From the NCBI GenBank assembly GCA_900752815.1, contig CAADWS010000011.1, forward strand, positions 14,399 to 78,398: 64,000 nucleotides of DNA. Direction: 5' to 3'. Origin of the DNA: Bacteroidaceae bacterium. GTDB lineage: Bacteria; Bacteroidota; Bacteroidia; Bacteroidales; Bacteroidaceae. Under the pieces are notes generated by a model, which saw nothing but the letters and a program-made list of their open reading frames with translations, was not told where the DNA came from and did not search any database. Below are positions 52,525-61,650 of the stretch, one piece after another; positions within the stretch are counted from its first letter, which is position 1; every line of letters starts with the position of its first letter. Made by a program: the position numbers and the translations under genes.

Positions 52525-53198
52525 AATTCCACGAGTTTATATCCGAATCCGTAAACTGTCTTGATTTCAATCTGGGCCCCCGCCGCCTTGAGCCGCTTGC
52601 GCAGATTCTTCATTTGGGCATAGATAAAGTCGAAATTGTCCGCCCCGTCAATATAGTCGCCCCACACGGCCTCAGCCAGCATCTGCTTCTCCACCAGCCT
52701 TCCGGGGCGGCTCATGAAGTAAACCAGAATATCATATTCCTTTCGGCTCAAATCCAGCGGGTTTCCGTCTATCTCCACCTTAAACTTGTCCGTATGCACG
52801 CACACATTCCTTATCTGCAACACATTGTAGGCGCCTTCCCGGTGTCTTCTGATTACGCTCTTGAGCCGGGCATGCAGTTCCGCCAGATGAAAAGGCTTGG
52901 CCAAATAGTCGTCGGCACCAAGGTCGAGCCCCGTCACTTTGTCCTCAATGGAATCCTTGGCCGACAGGATGATGACGTTGCATTTCCGGCCACGGGCCGA
53001 CATTTTCCGCAGGAGGTCGAGCCCGCTGCCGTCGGGCAGCATAATGTCGAGAAGCAGACAGTCATATTCATACACAAAAATCTTCATGCGCGCCGCGGCA
53101 CAGTCGGCCGCAGTCTCCACCACGTAGCGTTCCTTCTCCAGCGACTTCTGTATGATTTCGCGAAGGTCGGCGTCATCTTCAACAACAAGTATTTTCAT
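52521..53198 (-). CDS. OmpR-family response regulator of the PepSY locus
   Basis: A 225-residue regulator. The receiver (MKILVVEDDADLREIIQKSL) has Asp in CLLLDIMLPDGSGLDLL and Lys in DDYLAKPFHLAEL. The winged-helix output domain carries DLSRKEYDILVYFMSRPGRL, then EAVWGDYIDGADNFDFIYAQ, and ends YGFGYKLVEL. The start at MKILVV is the usual one; an upstream extension reads through the leader hairpin. Confidence 0.93.
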   Translation of the reverse strand: MKILVVEDDADLREIIQKSLEKERYVVETAADCAAARMKIFVYEYDCLLLDIMLPDGSGLDLLRKMSARGRKCNVIILSAKDSIEDKVTGLDLGADDYLAKPFHLAELHARLKSVIRRHREGAYNVLQIRNVCVHTDKFKVEIDGNPLDLSRKEYDILVYFMSRPGRLVEKQMLAEAVWGDYIDGADNFDFIYAQMKNLRKRLKAAGAQIEIKTVYGFGYKLVEL

Positions 53199-53233
53199 CC
53201 TGCACAAGTTTTTCTTCGAAACAACGGACACTG

Positions 53234-53292
53234 GCAGCCGGCATGCCTCCCGCTCCCTTCAGGAAGCTGTATTCCCTTCCGGCACCGGCTGC
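53234..53292 (-). other. Leader hairpin of the PepSY-locus regulator
   Basis: GCAGCCGG and its complement (53234-53241 and 53285-53292) enclose the middle of the approximately 100-base leader, between the promoter and the regulator ATG. Confidence 0.4.
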
Positions 53293-53301
53293 ATTCTTCC
53301 A

Positions 53302-53323
53302 CAAAGATAATTGAAACGTTTCA
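53302..53323 (-). promoter_or_regulatory. Promoter and palindrome of the RR-HK operon
   Basis: Minus strand TATCTTTG (53309-53302) directly preceded by a 12-bp perfect palindrome TGAAACGTTTCA (53312-53323). The palindrome overlaps the region expected for the -33 element and suggests a dimeric regulator site. Confidence 0.55.
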
Positions 53324-53469
53324 TATAGAACGGATTTATATCCATTATCCTGCACTCCGACTCCGGGCGAAAGGACTGCCGATGCCGCTTTGCCGTCCGC
53401 CAACCGCCCCCTCTCCCCGCCGGCATCCGGTTCCGGGCCGGCACAACCCGTTGCCAGTCCCAAAAGCAT

Positions 53470-53502
53470 GCGCCGGAACATCTCTGCAGGATGCTCCGGC
53501 GC
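53470..53502 (-). terminator. Terminator-like hairpin after the GH29 gene
   Basis: 8-bp perfect stem (53470-53477 with 53495-53502), extended by partial pairing, with TTTT following on the minus strand. Confidence 0.5.
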
Positions 53503-53548
53503 ACGCCATTCCGCTGTACCGGCATTCGGACAGGCCGGCAGCGGGGTT

Positions 53549-54931
53549 TTATTCAAATTTCACTTTGAAGGCATAGGTCTTCAGTTCGTTGACGGCCCGC
53601 CGGGGAATCCGTACGGACAGACCTTCCGAAGTCTGCTGCCAGTCCAGTTTTTTCCGGTAGCCCAGAAGTTCCACAGAACTGATTTTCCCGGCCTTCTCCG
53701 CAAGGCTTTCGGAAACGACGGTCTCATCCTGCCAGTTGCGCGCAAAGAGATATACGCAGTCGTCGCCCGCCGTAAAGCGGATGTCCTGCACGACGTCGGT
53801 TGTTCCGTCATAGACAGCATCCTCAAAGCCGGTCGACTGCTGTGCCTTCCTGGCCACAGGGGCCACACGGCTCTTTTCGCCATAAACCTTCCAGGGACGG
53901 GTGCCGTAAATCGCCTCCCCGTTGGCTTTCATCCACTTGCCCAGCGCGTCCAGACGCTCGAGATTGCGCGGCTGCAAGGTACCTTCGGGCGTTGGACCCA
54001 CGTTGAGCAGCAGGTTGCCGCCCTTGCTGACCACATCGATAAGCAGTCCCACGATTTTCTGCGGCGACTTGAAGTCATTGTCGGCCTTCATGTAGCCCCA
54101 GTTTTTCGACATGGTGATGCAGGCTTCCCAGTAGCCGGGAATGATGCCTCCGCTCTCGCGCTGCTCCAGCGTGCGGTAGTCGCCCAGTCCGTGACCGATG
54201 CGGTCGTTGATGATGATGTTCGGGTCGAAGTCGAGTATCATTTTCCGGATGGCCTGGCTCTGCGCCTTGGGCGTCATCTCAAAGGTGTCGAACCAGATGA
54301 GGTCGGGATGATACTGCTCCAGCAGTTCCTTGACCTGCGGCTTGACCTTGCGCTCCATGTAGCGGTTGACATCCTTGGCGTCCTCGTCCGGATAGTCCCA
54401 CGTGTTGCTGCGGCCGCCCTTGGTGGGCCAGTTGGTAGGCACGTCGGGGTCGTGCCAGTCGCGCCCCAGCGAATAATAGATGCCCAGTTTGAGACCATGC
54501 TTGCGGCAGGCATCGGCCAGCTCTTTCAGCGGGTCGCGGTGAAAACCGGTAAAGTCGTAGATGTTATACGGACTGCACTTCGAATGATACATGGCGAAAC
54601 CTTCGTGATGCTTGGACGTGAAAACGACATACTTCATGCCCGCCTTCTTGGCCGCCACCACCCATTTTTCCACATCCATCTTCTCCGGACGGAACGTAGC
54701 CGTCACCTTTTCATATTCCGCCACCGGAATCTTGGCCTGCAGCATCACAAACTCGTTATACTGGTCGCTGCCGTTCCATACACCGGCAATTTTCGAATAG
54801 ACACCCCAATGGATGAACATGCCCAACTTGGCATTGCCAAACCAGGACATCTTGTCGGAAGCATCCTGCCCGGCAGCATCCATGCGGAGCCAGCATCCCA
54901 GCAACAGGCAGAGAACAAACCATTTTTTCAT
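53549..54931 (-). CDS. GH29 alpha-L-fucosidase, exported
   Basis: A 460-residue secreted enzyme (signal MKKWFVLCLLLGCWLRMDA). It has the GH29 barrel: KLGMFIHWGVYSKIAGVW near the N-terminus, YVVFTSKHHEGFAMYHSKCS, and the nucleophile Asp in DLIWFDTFEM (about residue 216). The family releases L-fucose from host mucin, milk or plant glycans. The C-terminal 90 residues form a beta domain without a known sugar-binding signature. It starts seven bases after the GH3 gene, so the two enzymes are coexpressed and probably act on one fucosylated glycan. Confidence 0.93.
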   Translation of the reverse strand: MKKWFVLCLLLGCWLRMDAAGQDASDKMSWFGNAKLGMFIHWGVYSKIAGVWNGSDQYNEFVMLQAKIPVAEYEKVTATFRPEKMDVEKWVVAAKKAGMKYVVFTSKHHEGFAMYHSKCSPYNIYDFTGFHRDPLKELADACRKHGLKLGIYYSLGRDWHDPDVPTNWPTKGGRSNTWDYPDEDAKDVNRYMERKVKPQVKELLEQYHPDLIWFDTFEMTPKAQSQAIRKMILDFDPNIIINDRIGHGLGDYRTLEQRESGGIIPGYWEACITMSKNWGYMKADNDFKSPQKIVGLLIDVVSKGGNLLLNVGPTPEGTLQPRNLERLDALGKWMKANGEAIYGTRPWKVYGEKSRVAPVARKAQQSTGFEDAVYDGTTDVVQDIRFTAGDDCVYLFARNWQDETVVSESLAEKAGKISSVELLGYRKKLDWQQTSEGLSVRIPRRAVNELKTYAFKVKFE

Positions 54932-54938
54932 ATTGCTG

Positions 54939-57134
54939 TCAATTTAATTCTATCTTAATTTTCTGATTCTTTACGCTGACAAAATAGTCTCCCTTTTCCA
55001 GGAAACGCTTCCCTTCGTCGTCAACATAGCCGAAGTCTCTTTGCAAATCCACTTCAAATACGAAATTCACCGTTTCTCCCTTGCGAATCCACTTCTTCTC
55101 GAAGAATTTCAATTCTTTCAGGGGACGGGAAATGCGGCACGACGGGTCGGAAACGAACCAGTGCACCGTTTCGTAACCGTCACTGTCGCCGGTATTGGTC
55201 ACCGGCACTTCCACCGTCAGCCGGTCCTGCATGCCCACCTTTTCGGCCGAAGCCTTCAGTTTTCCATAAGTAAACGTCGTATAGCTCAGCCCATAGGCAA
55301 ATTCATATTGCGGCTGAGTGGGAATATCCTGATACTTTCCCGCATAAGGGCGGGAGCTCTGTCTTTCATTATAATAGATGGGAATCTGGCCCGTCGCATA
55401 CGGAAACGTGATGCACAATTTACCGGAAGGATTGGCCTTTCCCGAAAGGATACGTGCCAAGGCAGAGCCGCCGGCCACGCCCGGCTGCCAGATTTCCAGT
55501 ATGGCATCCGCATATTTCTCCAGCCGCGAAAGTTCCAGCGGGCGTCCGTTCGAAAGAATCAGGACAACCGGCTTGCCCACCCGGCGGATGGCGGCCGCCA
55601 GGCGTTCCTGCACTGCGGGCAATGCCAGTGTGGAACGGCTGGCATTCTCCCCGCTCCACTCCGCTTTCTCGCCCAGGCACAACAGAACGACGTCCGACTG
55701 CGAGGCTGCCTTGACGGCCTCGGCAAACAGCGTAGTGTCGTTGCCCTCGAAATCGCATCCTTTCGCATAAGTCAGACGCGCCCGTTTTCCCCACTCGGCC
55801 TCGATGCCATCATACAGGCTTTCGGCATCCTCGGCCCGGCCGTGGCCCACCCAGGAGCCCAACAGGTTCCTCCGGTCCTTGGCCATCGGCCCGATGACAG
55901 CCAGATTCGGCTGCGGTCCCAGGGGAAGCACCCGTCCTTCGTTCTTCAGCAGCACCATGCTCTCTTCTGCCATGCGGGAAGCCAGCGCCTTGTCTTCCGG
56001 TTTGAGGATGCGTTCCTTTTCCGGGTAGACAGGCGTATAGGGTTTCTCAAAAAGTCCCAGTTCAAACTTCAGGCGCAGCACTCGTGCCACGGCTTCGTCG
56101 ACCGTTTTCTCCTCCACCTGCCCTTCCTTGACCAGATTTGCCAGGTGTTCCCGGAAGCAGCCGTCGGTCATGTCCATGTCCAGACCGGCCGCCATGGCCC
56201 GGCAGGCGGCTTCCTTGCGGTCGGCCGCCACTCCTTGCGTCACGAGCTGGGCCACCGCATTCCAGTCGCTCACGACAAAGCCGCTGAAGTTCCAACGCTT
56301 CTTCAGCACTTCCGTCAGCAAGTAATGATTGGCGGTAGCGGGCACTCCGCTGATGTCATTGAAGGCACTCATCACCGTAGCGGCTCCGTTCCTTACACAA
56401 TACTCATAGGGAGGAAGATAGGTCTCCCACAACGACTGACGGGAAATATCCGTCGACGTATAGTCGCGGCCGCCCTCCGAGCGCCCATAACCGGCATAAT
56501 GCTTGAGACAGGCAGCCACAGTCGTTCCGCCGGCAAGGGTATCCCCCTGATAGCCTCTGACTGCCGCCGCGCCCATGACCGAAGTCGTATAGGGGTCTTC
56601 GCCATATCCTTCAGCCACCCGTCCCCAGCGACCGTCCCGCGCAATATCAATCATCGGCGAGAAAGTCCAGTCGGTGCCCGACATACGTGCCTCCCGGGCA
56701 GCCACCCCACTGAGCTGTTCCACCAGCGACGGATTCCAGGAGCAGCCCTGCGCCAGCGGAATCGGGTAGACGGTGCGGAAACCGTGAATGACATCAAAGC
56801 CGAAAAGGATGGGAATCCCCAGCCGGGTGCTGTCCACCGCCCGGCGCTGCAGGCGGTTGCGCTGTTCGGCGTCAGCACAGAAATAGATGTAAGAACCGAC
56901 ACCGGCGGTCAGTTCCACGTTTTCTTCACCGATATTGTTCACATTCGTGTTCGGCCCGACTGTGTACTGGCACAGCTGGAGCACCTTTTCCTCCAGGGTC
57001 ATCCTGCCCAGCAAATCCTTCACCCGGCTTTCCACATCGGCTTTCGGGTTGCGGTAAACGGGCAGCGAACGGGCGGCAGCCTGAGAAGACAGCCAGAGGA
57101 AACCTATGCCTAAAATCAAACGACCGTATTTCAT
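54939..57134 (-). CDS. GH3 beta-glycosidase, exported
   Basis: A 731-residue secreted GH3 enzyme (signal MKYGRLILGIGFLWLSSQAA), the usual three-domain form. The barrel has TLEEKVLQLCQYTVG, the nucleophile Asp in GFVVSDWNAVAQL (about residue 290) and KHYAGYGRSEGGRDYTSTDI. The second domain has LLCLGEKAEWSGENASRSTL, and the last 80 residues are the fibronectin III-like domain (GDSDGYETVHWFVSDP). Members cleave terminal beta-glucose or xylose; N-acetylglucosamine is unlikely without the KH(F/I)PGHG loop. It lies 87 bases after the phosphoesterase gene and is coupled to GH29. Confidence 0.93.
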   Translation of the reverse strand: MKYGRLILGIGFLWLSSQAAARSLPVYRNPKADVESRVKDLLGRMTLEEKVLQLCQYTVGPNTNVNNIGEENVELTAGVGSYIYFCADAEQRNRLQRRAVDSTRLGIPILFGFDVIHGFRTVYPIPLAQGCSWNPSLVEQLSGVAAREARMSGTDWTFSPMIDIARDGRWGRVAEGYGEDPYTTSVMGAAAVRGYQGDTLAGGTTVAACLKHYAGYGRSEGGRDYTSTDISRQSLWETYLPPYEYCVRNGAATVMSAFNDISGVPATANHYLLTEVLKKRWNFSGFVVSDWNAVAQLVTQGVAADRKEAACRAMAAGLDMDMTDGCFREHLANLVKEGQVEEKTVDEAVARVLRLKFELGLFEKPYTPVYPEKERILKPEDKALASRMAEESMVLLKNEGRVLPLGPQPNLAVIGPMAKDRRNLLGSWVGHGRAEDAESLYDGIEAEWGKRARLTYAKGCDFEGNDTTLFAEAVKAASQSDVVLLCLGEKAEWSGENASRSTLALPAVQERLAAAIRRVGKPVVLILSNGRPLELSRLEKYADAILEIWQPGVAGGSALARILSGKANPSGKLCITFPYATGQIPIYYNERQSSRPYAGKYQDIPTQPQYEFAYGLSYTTFTYGKLKASAEKVGMQDRLTVEVPVTNTGDSDGYETVHWFVSDPSCRISRPLKELKFFEKKWIRKGETVNFVFEVDLQRDFGYVDDEGKRFLEKGDYFVSVKNQKIKIELN

Positions 57135-57221
57135 ATTTTCAATAATTTATCAGAACCCACCTGTTGCGATCCGGCGCAACGGTTTCCCCCGCGGGAGATG
57201 CGCCAGCCGCCATTGCGGCAT

Positions 57222-58211
57222 TTATCTTTTCTTCTTCAGGAAATAGTCGGGCACCGTCACTTTGTTCTGTATCTGCCCGTCGCACAAATGAATCCAGGTA
57301 TCAAAGGCCGTCTGCCCCTCGGTCAGCTCAATGACTCTGGCGCCGCAGGACAGGTTGTTGTACACGGTGTCACCGCCGGAATAACGGCCGTAGGCCAGCA
57401 GGATGCCATACCAATAGGCCGCATAGTCGTTGTCATGGTCGTGCCCGACAAAGACACCCGTCACGTCGCCCATCTCCTTCATCGCCACAAACAGGCCGGA
57501 GTTGAGGGCCGGCGAGCAAACGGGCTCCTTGCGCGTTCCCACGAGCCCCGTGTTCTCGTTGCGCACGGCTTCGTGAAATTCCGGCAAGGCGATATGGAAG
57601 AACGCCAGCGACGGCAACGGACGGTCCTGATTGGCGCGCGTGAAATCGCGGCTTTTTTCCTTGTACCATGCAATCTGCTCGGCCTTGATGTAGTCGTAGC
57701 CGCCAATGCCCTTGATGCGTGAATAGGAATGCGAGTCGAAACAATAGAGCACCGCCGCCGTCCGTCCGTCTTCGCCTGCCACCGGCAGCACATAGTTCGA
57801 GACTCCCGGCAATCCCTCGGTGGTGGCCGTCAGATTCATCGGATAACTCTCCAGAATGTCCAGCAGTTCCCGCCGCGAAAGCCCCTGCTCGTCGTCGTGG
57901 TTGCCGAAGGTGACGGCAAAGGGCACCTTGTATTTGCTCAGCCGGTCGAGCACGTCGCAAAGGCTCTCCCGGGCCGGCTTGCCGTAAATCACATCACCCG
58001 TAATCATCACCAGGTCGGGCTTCTCCTCCTTCATCACCTCGTCGATGTTCTTCAGCGAAATCTCCGAGCGGGGATCTTCGTGAATGTAGTGTACGTCGGT
58101 CAGCTGAACAATCTTGAACTTACCTTTAGCATTGAACTGAAGGTTCTGGGCCACGCCGTGCCAGCTGCAGGAAAAAGCCAGCAACATCAGCGCAAGAAAT
58201 GTTTTCTTCAT
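57222..58211 (-). CDS. Exported metallophosphoesterase
   Basis: A 329-residue secreted calcineurin-like phosphoesterase (signal ALMLLAFSCSWHGVA). The metal-binding blocks are all present: QLTDVHYIHED, MITGDVIYGKP, TFGNHDDEQG, and late FVGHDHDNDYAAYW. Bacteroidetes members are annotated as purple acid phosphatase-like or 3',5'-cyclic nucleotide phosphodiesterase-like; the substrate is unknown. It is first in a three-gene unit with GH3 and GH29, behind its own TACATTTG promoter element. It might remove phosphate groups from a glycan. Confidence 0.9.
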   Translation of the reverse strand: MKKTFLALMLLAFSCSWHGVAQNLQFNAKGKFKIVQLTDVHYIHEDPRSEISLKNIDEVMKEEKPDLVMITGDVIYGKPARESLCDVLDRLSKYKVPFAVTFGNHDDEQGLSRRELLDILESYPMNLTATTEGLPGVSNYVLPVAGEDGRTAAVLYCFDSHSYSRIKGIGGYDYIKAEQIAWYKEKSRDFTRANQDRPLPSLAFFHIALPEFHEAVRNENTGLVGTRKEPVCSPALNSGLFVAMKEMGDVTGVFVGHDHDNDYAAYWYGILLAYGRYSGGDTVYNNLSCGARVIELTEGQTAFDTWIHLCDGQIQNKVTVPDYFLKKKR

Positions 58212-58316
58212 AGTCCTATTTATATTATAATATGTGTACAGTCAGTTTTTTCCGAAAAGGCCGTCCCGTTTTCCGGCGGCCGGCAACCGCCGCAGAACGC
58301 GCGCTGCCAAACGGCA

Positions 58317-58324
58317 CAAATGTA
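58317..58324 (-). promoter_or_regulatory. Promoter -7 element of the phosphoesterase-GH3-GH29 unit
   Basis: TACATTTG on the minus strand, about 105 bases before the ATG, with a GC-rich inverted segment in the leader. Confidence 0.45.
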
Positions 58325-58462
58325 AATAAAATTGACGAATAGGAAAAGAAAACAACGGCCGAATTCGGCAGAAAGAAGGAAACAGAAGCCGGGAAAGCGG
58401 CCGTGACGGGATGCCCGCAGCGGGGAATGGCCGCCACTGCGCCGCCCGCCTGGAAAAAAAGA

Positions 58463-58505
58463 CCGGCATCGCCCGCCTCCGCAGACAGGAAGCGGGCGAT
58501 GCCGG
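58463..58505 (-). terminator. Terminator of the sulfatase gene
   Basis: 14-bp perfect stem (58463-58476 with 58492-58505), then seven T on the minus strand, starting five bases after the sulfatase stop. It shows that the following phosphoesterase gene is a separate unit. Confidence 0.85.
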
Positions 58506-58509
58506 AAAG

Positions 58510-60020
58510 TCAGAAATCGGTTTGCTTGCCCGTGGTGCGCTTCAGGCGCTCCAGCCGCTGCATCATGCGCCGCAGCCGTGCCGGTTCCTTCGCAGCCAGA
58601 TTGTGCTGCTGCCCGGGGTCCTGCTTCACCTGGTAAAGTTCATACGTGCGTCCGGGACCATAGGGCGGTATCATCACCCAGTCGCCCTGACGCAGGGCAT
58701 AGTTGAACATCCCCTCCACCACGAGTTCCTCCCGTCCGCGGTCGCTCCGCCCCAGGAAGGCGGCCAGCGTGTTCTGGCTGTCCACCCGTCCGGGACAAGG
58801 CTGCCCCACCAGCGCCGAGAGCGAGGCCATCAGGTCCATCTGGCATACCAGCGCATCGGAAACGCCGGGCTTCACCGCTGCCGGCCAGCGCAGCAGGAAG
58901 GGCACACAGGTGCCGCCTTCATACATCGTCGTTTTCCATCCCCGGTAGGGACCGGCCGGCCGGTGGTCGCCCACCAGTTGCTCCGCGTCGTCCTTATAGC
59001 CGTCGTCGAGCACCGGTCCGTTGTCGCTCGTCAGCACCACCAGCGTATTTTCCGTCAGTCCCAGCCGGTCGAGCTCCTTCAGGAATTCTTCCACACACCA
59101 GTCCGCTTCCAGAATGACGTCGCCGCGCGGCCCCATGCCCGACTTTCCGGCAAAGCGTTCGTTCGGCACCCGGGGCACATGAGGCTGATGCAGCCCGTAA
59201 TAAAGGAAAAACGGTTCGTCACGGTGCTCCGCCAGAAAAGCCTTGGCCTTGTCCAGAAACAGCTCCGCCATGTCCTCGTCCCTCCACAGCGCCTTGCGGC
59301 CGCCTTTCTGGAAGCCGATGCGCGGCACCCCGTTGACGATGGAGCCCGCATGGCCCACGCTGGGATGCATCCGCAGCAGTTCGGGATTGTCCTTGCCCGT
59401 CGGTTCGCCGGGAAAGTTCTTCCGATAGTCCACATAGAGCGGATCGTCCTTCTCCAGGCCCACGCCGCGCCCGTTCTCAATGAAGATGCACGGCACCCGG
59501 TCGTTGGTGGCCGCCTGAATAAAGGAATAGTCGTAGCCCACCCTCCCGGGCGCCGGGATAGATGCGCCCGTTCCAGTCCACGGCGCCGTCGCCCAGCCCC
59601 AGATGCCACTTGCCCACACTGCCGGTCACGTAGCCGGCCTGCTTCATCAGTTTGGGCAGCGTGGGCTGGTCGGTCCCGATAATCAGAGCCGCGTTGCCCG
59701 GCAGAATCTTCGCGTTCGGATTGCTCCAGGGATACATTCCCGTCAGCAGCGAATAGCGGCTGGGCGTTGAGGTCGCGGCCGTTGAATGTCCCTGCGTAAA
59801 GCGAAGCCCCTCCTTCGCCAGGCGGTCCATGCCGGGCGTCGACAGGCGTTTCGCACCATAACAGCTCAAATCGCCGTAACCCAGGTCATCGGCCACAATC
59901 AGCACAATGTTGGGGGCGCTCGCCGGCCACCGGCTGCGCCTTTGCCGCAAACGGCAGGGCCATCAGTCCGCCCGTCATCAGGGCCAACCGTTCAAAATTC
60001 TGCATACCTTTCTTTTTCAT
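58510..60020 (-). pseudogene. S1 family sulfatase, interrupted by two +1 frameshifts
   Basis: Three overlapping frames together spell one exported sulfatase. Frame 1 from the ATG at 60020 gives the signal (LALMTGGLMALPFAAKA). Frame 2 gives the core opening (NIVLIVADDLGYGDLSCYGA), the formylglycine motif of serine type STPSR followed by YSLLTG, and GSVGKWHLGLG. Frame 3 runs from VGYDYSFIQAATNDR to the end, with FFLYYGLHQPHVPR, VVLTSDNGP and GWKTTMYEGGTCVPFLLRWP. The shifts lie in a G5 run at 59912-59916 and a C3 run at 59541-59543 (plus strand), one extra base each. Removing two bases leaves exactly 503 codons, with all catalytic blocks conserved. A recent pseudogene or sequencing errors are the two explanations. 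Confidence 0.9.
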
Positions 60021-60113
60021 TATCACAGTTGACGGATGGAGTTTTTCATCGTCGGAAAGGCGGCCTTTCCCGTTCATCCGGGTGTCGCCTCCCAATCTTT
60101 TTGTAAAGATAAT

Positions 60114-60121
60114 CAAAGATA
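60114..60121 (-). promoter_or_regulatory. Promoter -7 element of the sulfatase gene
   Basis: TATCTTTG on the minus strand with a T-run near -33. It implies a leader of about 90 bases. Confidence 0.5.
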
Positions 60122-60279
60122 TGCGTACGGACAACCCGAAAACATTTTTTGACCATGCAGCCAACCACTTTTCCAGCATCTCAGGGCGGGACAGCCGCCT
60201 GCCGGCGCGGACAAAGCTGCCGCCGGCAGGAAATCTGCTGATTTTTCCATACAGCATCCGACGATTCAAAACTTTTTTC

Positions 60280-60287
60280 TACTTTTG
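60280..60287 (+). promoter_or_regulatory. Promoter -7 element of the riboswitch-like leader
   Basis: TACTTTTG, a consensus match. The transcript would begin near 60294, exactly where the riboswitch-like sequence starts. Confidence 0.55.
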
Positions 60288-60290
60288 TAA

Positions 60291-60430
60291 CCAACAGGAG
60301 GCAAGCCGCAGAGTCCAAGCCGGGAATCAGGTTTCCGCCCCGGCCCTGCACTCGCCGCCCCTGTTTCCCGTAGAGCCGGAAACCCGCGGACCAGTTCCCG
60401 CAACGGTAATACGGCCCGAATACAAGTAAA
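60291..60430 (+). promoter_or_regulatory. Cobalamin riboswitch-like leader, probably truncated
   Basis: In the order of the cobalamin riboswitch core: an ACAGGAGGC segment (5' P1-like), CGGGAATCAGG (60321-60331), and an 8-bp stem GGTTTCCG / CGGAAACC (60330-60337 with 60377-60384). Next come AGTTCCCGCAACGGTAAT (60393-60410) and GGCCCGAATAC (60413-60423). These match the conserved GGGAA, CCCGCaaC(u/g)GUAA and CCGAAuAC boxes. The short P6 region is nearly missing, and the 3' strand that should pair with the 5' segment is absent. No cobalamin gene follows. Confidence 0.5.
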
Positions 60431-60924
60431 AACTGTCCATTTTTCCGCCGTCATCCACGGCATGCAAGGAAAAGTCCGCATCACATCTATCCCCCTTCGT
60501 CAGCGGACCGCATTCCTTCCCTATTACTGAAAACAACCAAAATCCAGCTATACACTTAACTACACTACTCTAGAATGATGCAAGGCCGCTTCCTCATGGG
60601 AGCGGCCTTGCTGCGAACCGCCCTTTTCCGGAACCAACCGCATCAGCACGCCGGCCGCTCCGTCCCGGCCGCGGCCAAGAGGCGGACGGTCTCCCCCGGC
60701 TCCGCCGCAGGAAACCGCCTTCCGGCTTTGCCCATACCGATAGTTTTCATAAATTTGTGGAACGCGGAATCCGGCTGCCGGCCGGCCGAAAGCCCCGGCA
60801 CCGCCCGGACTGCATGCCGTCATCCGTTCCGCCCCGGCACACGAAAGCAAAGGGCCCCTTCGCGTCTGCCGGGCAAAACCTTCACAGGGCCCCTTTCTCT
60901 CATCATTTACCAACCTTCACCGCT
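60431..60924. other. Gap after the riboswitch-like leader
   Basis: About 490 bases with no credible gene. A 10-bp perfect inverted repeat lies at 60581-60590 with 60601-60610 (CAAGGCCGCT), without a T-tail on either strand. The place where a cobalamin-controlled gene would be expected is empty. Confidence 0.45.
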
Positions 60925-61650
60925 ATGAACGACAAACTGTTTGCATTTTTCGAGTCGATATGGAAATATATCGACAGCGGCGCCTTCTATCGCCAGCCCT
61001 TCTCCGTGCTCTACGGTGCCATTGCCGCCCTCAACCTGCTCTTCCCGTTCGTCGTACTCGTCAGGCTCATCAACAGCGGAGCCTTCGGATACATGTCCGG
61101 CACGCTCGTTTTCTGCACCATCCTGGTCCTCATCCTGCTGATTTTCCTCGCACTGATGAGTTTCAGCCTGTGGATGAACCGAAGGAAAAAGGTGCAGGAG
61201 CTCATGAAGGAAAACCACCATTTCCTGGCCATCCCGGCCGTGTCCCATTTCATCCAGACCCTGGGTGAATGGGCAGGCTTCTATCTGGGTGCAGGCGGCT
61301 GCCTGATGTCATTGCTCTTCGTCTTCTTTACCTCCGGCGAATCCCTCGGTCTGAACGAGCTCGGTCTCCTGCCCATGCAAACCGGCTTCGCCATGATATT
61401 CATCTACCCCATCATCGGCTTCCTGATTGTCGTCTCGGGCCGCCTCATCGCCGAACTCTACAGCGCCCTGGCCGCCATCGCCAACAACACCAGGCAGCTG
61501 GCCGACCGCACCGCCGGCGAAAAGGCAGCAGTTCCCCGGCAAGCCGACACCCCCGCCACGACGGAGCCCGACGAAATGGCGGCCACCGCCGGAAAAGCGG
61601 CAACCGGAGAAACACCGACCGACACGCCTCCGGCCGATACCGCCCCATGA
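60925..61650 (+). CDS. Multi-span membrane protein, unknown function
   Basis: A 241-residue protein with four likely membrane segments: SVLYGAIAALNLLFPFVVLV, then GTLVFCTILVLILLIFLALM, LGAGGCLMSLLFVFF and TGFAMIFIYPIIGFLIVVSG. The C-terminal 50 residues are Ala/Thr/Pro-rich and probably disordered. Basic loops (WMNRRKKVQELMKENH) suggest the inside. No known family was recognised. The ATG chosen starts the acidic N-terminus MNDKLFAFFESIW; the upstream extension has no signal and low coding quality. It stands alone between the riboswitch-like leader and repeat copy D. Confidence 0.75.
   Translation: MNDKLFAFFESIWKYIDSGAFYRQPFSVLYGAIAALNLLFPFVVLVRLINSGAFGYMSGTLVFCTILVLILLIFLALMSFSLWMNRRKKVQELMKENHHFLAIPAVSHFIQTLGEWAGFYLGAGGCLMSLLFVFFTSGESLGLNELGLLPMQTGFAMIFIYPIIGFLIVVSGRLIAELYSALAAIANNTRQLADRTAGEKAAVPRQADTPATTEPDEMAATAGKAATGETPTDTPPADTAP

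Noticed and set aside
60581..60610. 10-bp hairpin as a terminator of the riboswitch-like transcript
   Set aside because: Perfect stem but no T-tail on either strand, so termination cannot be claimed.
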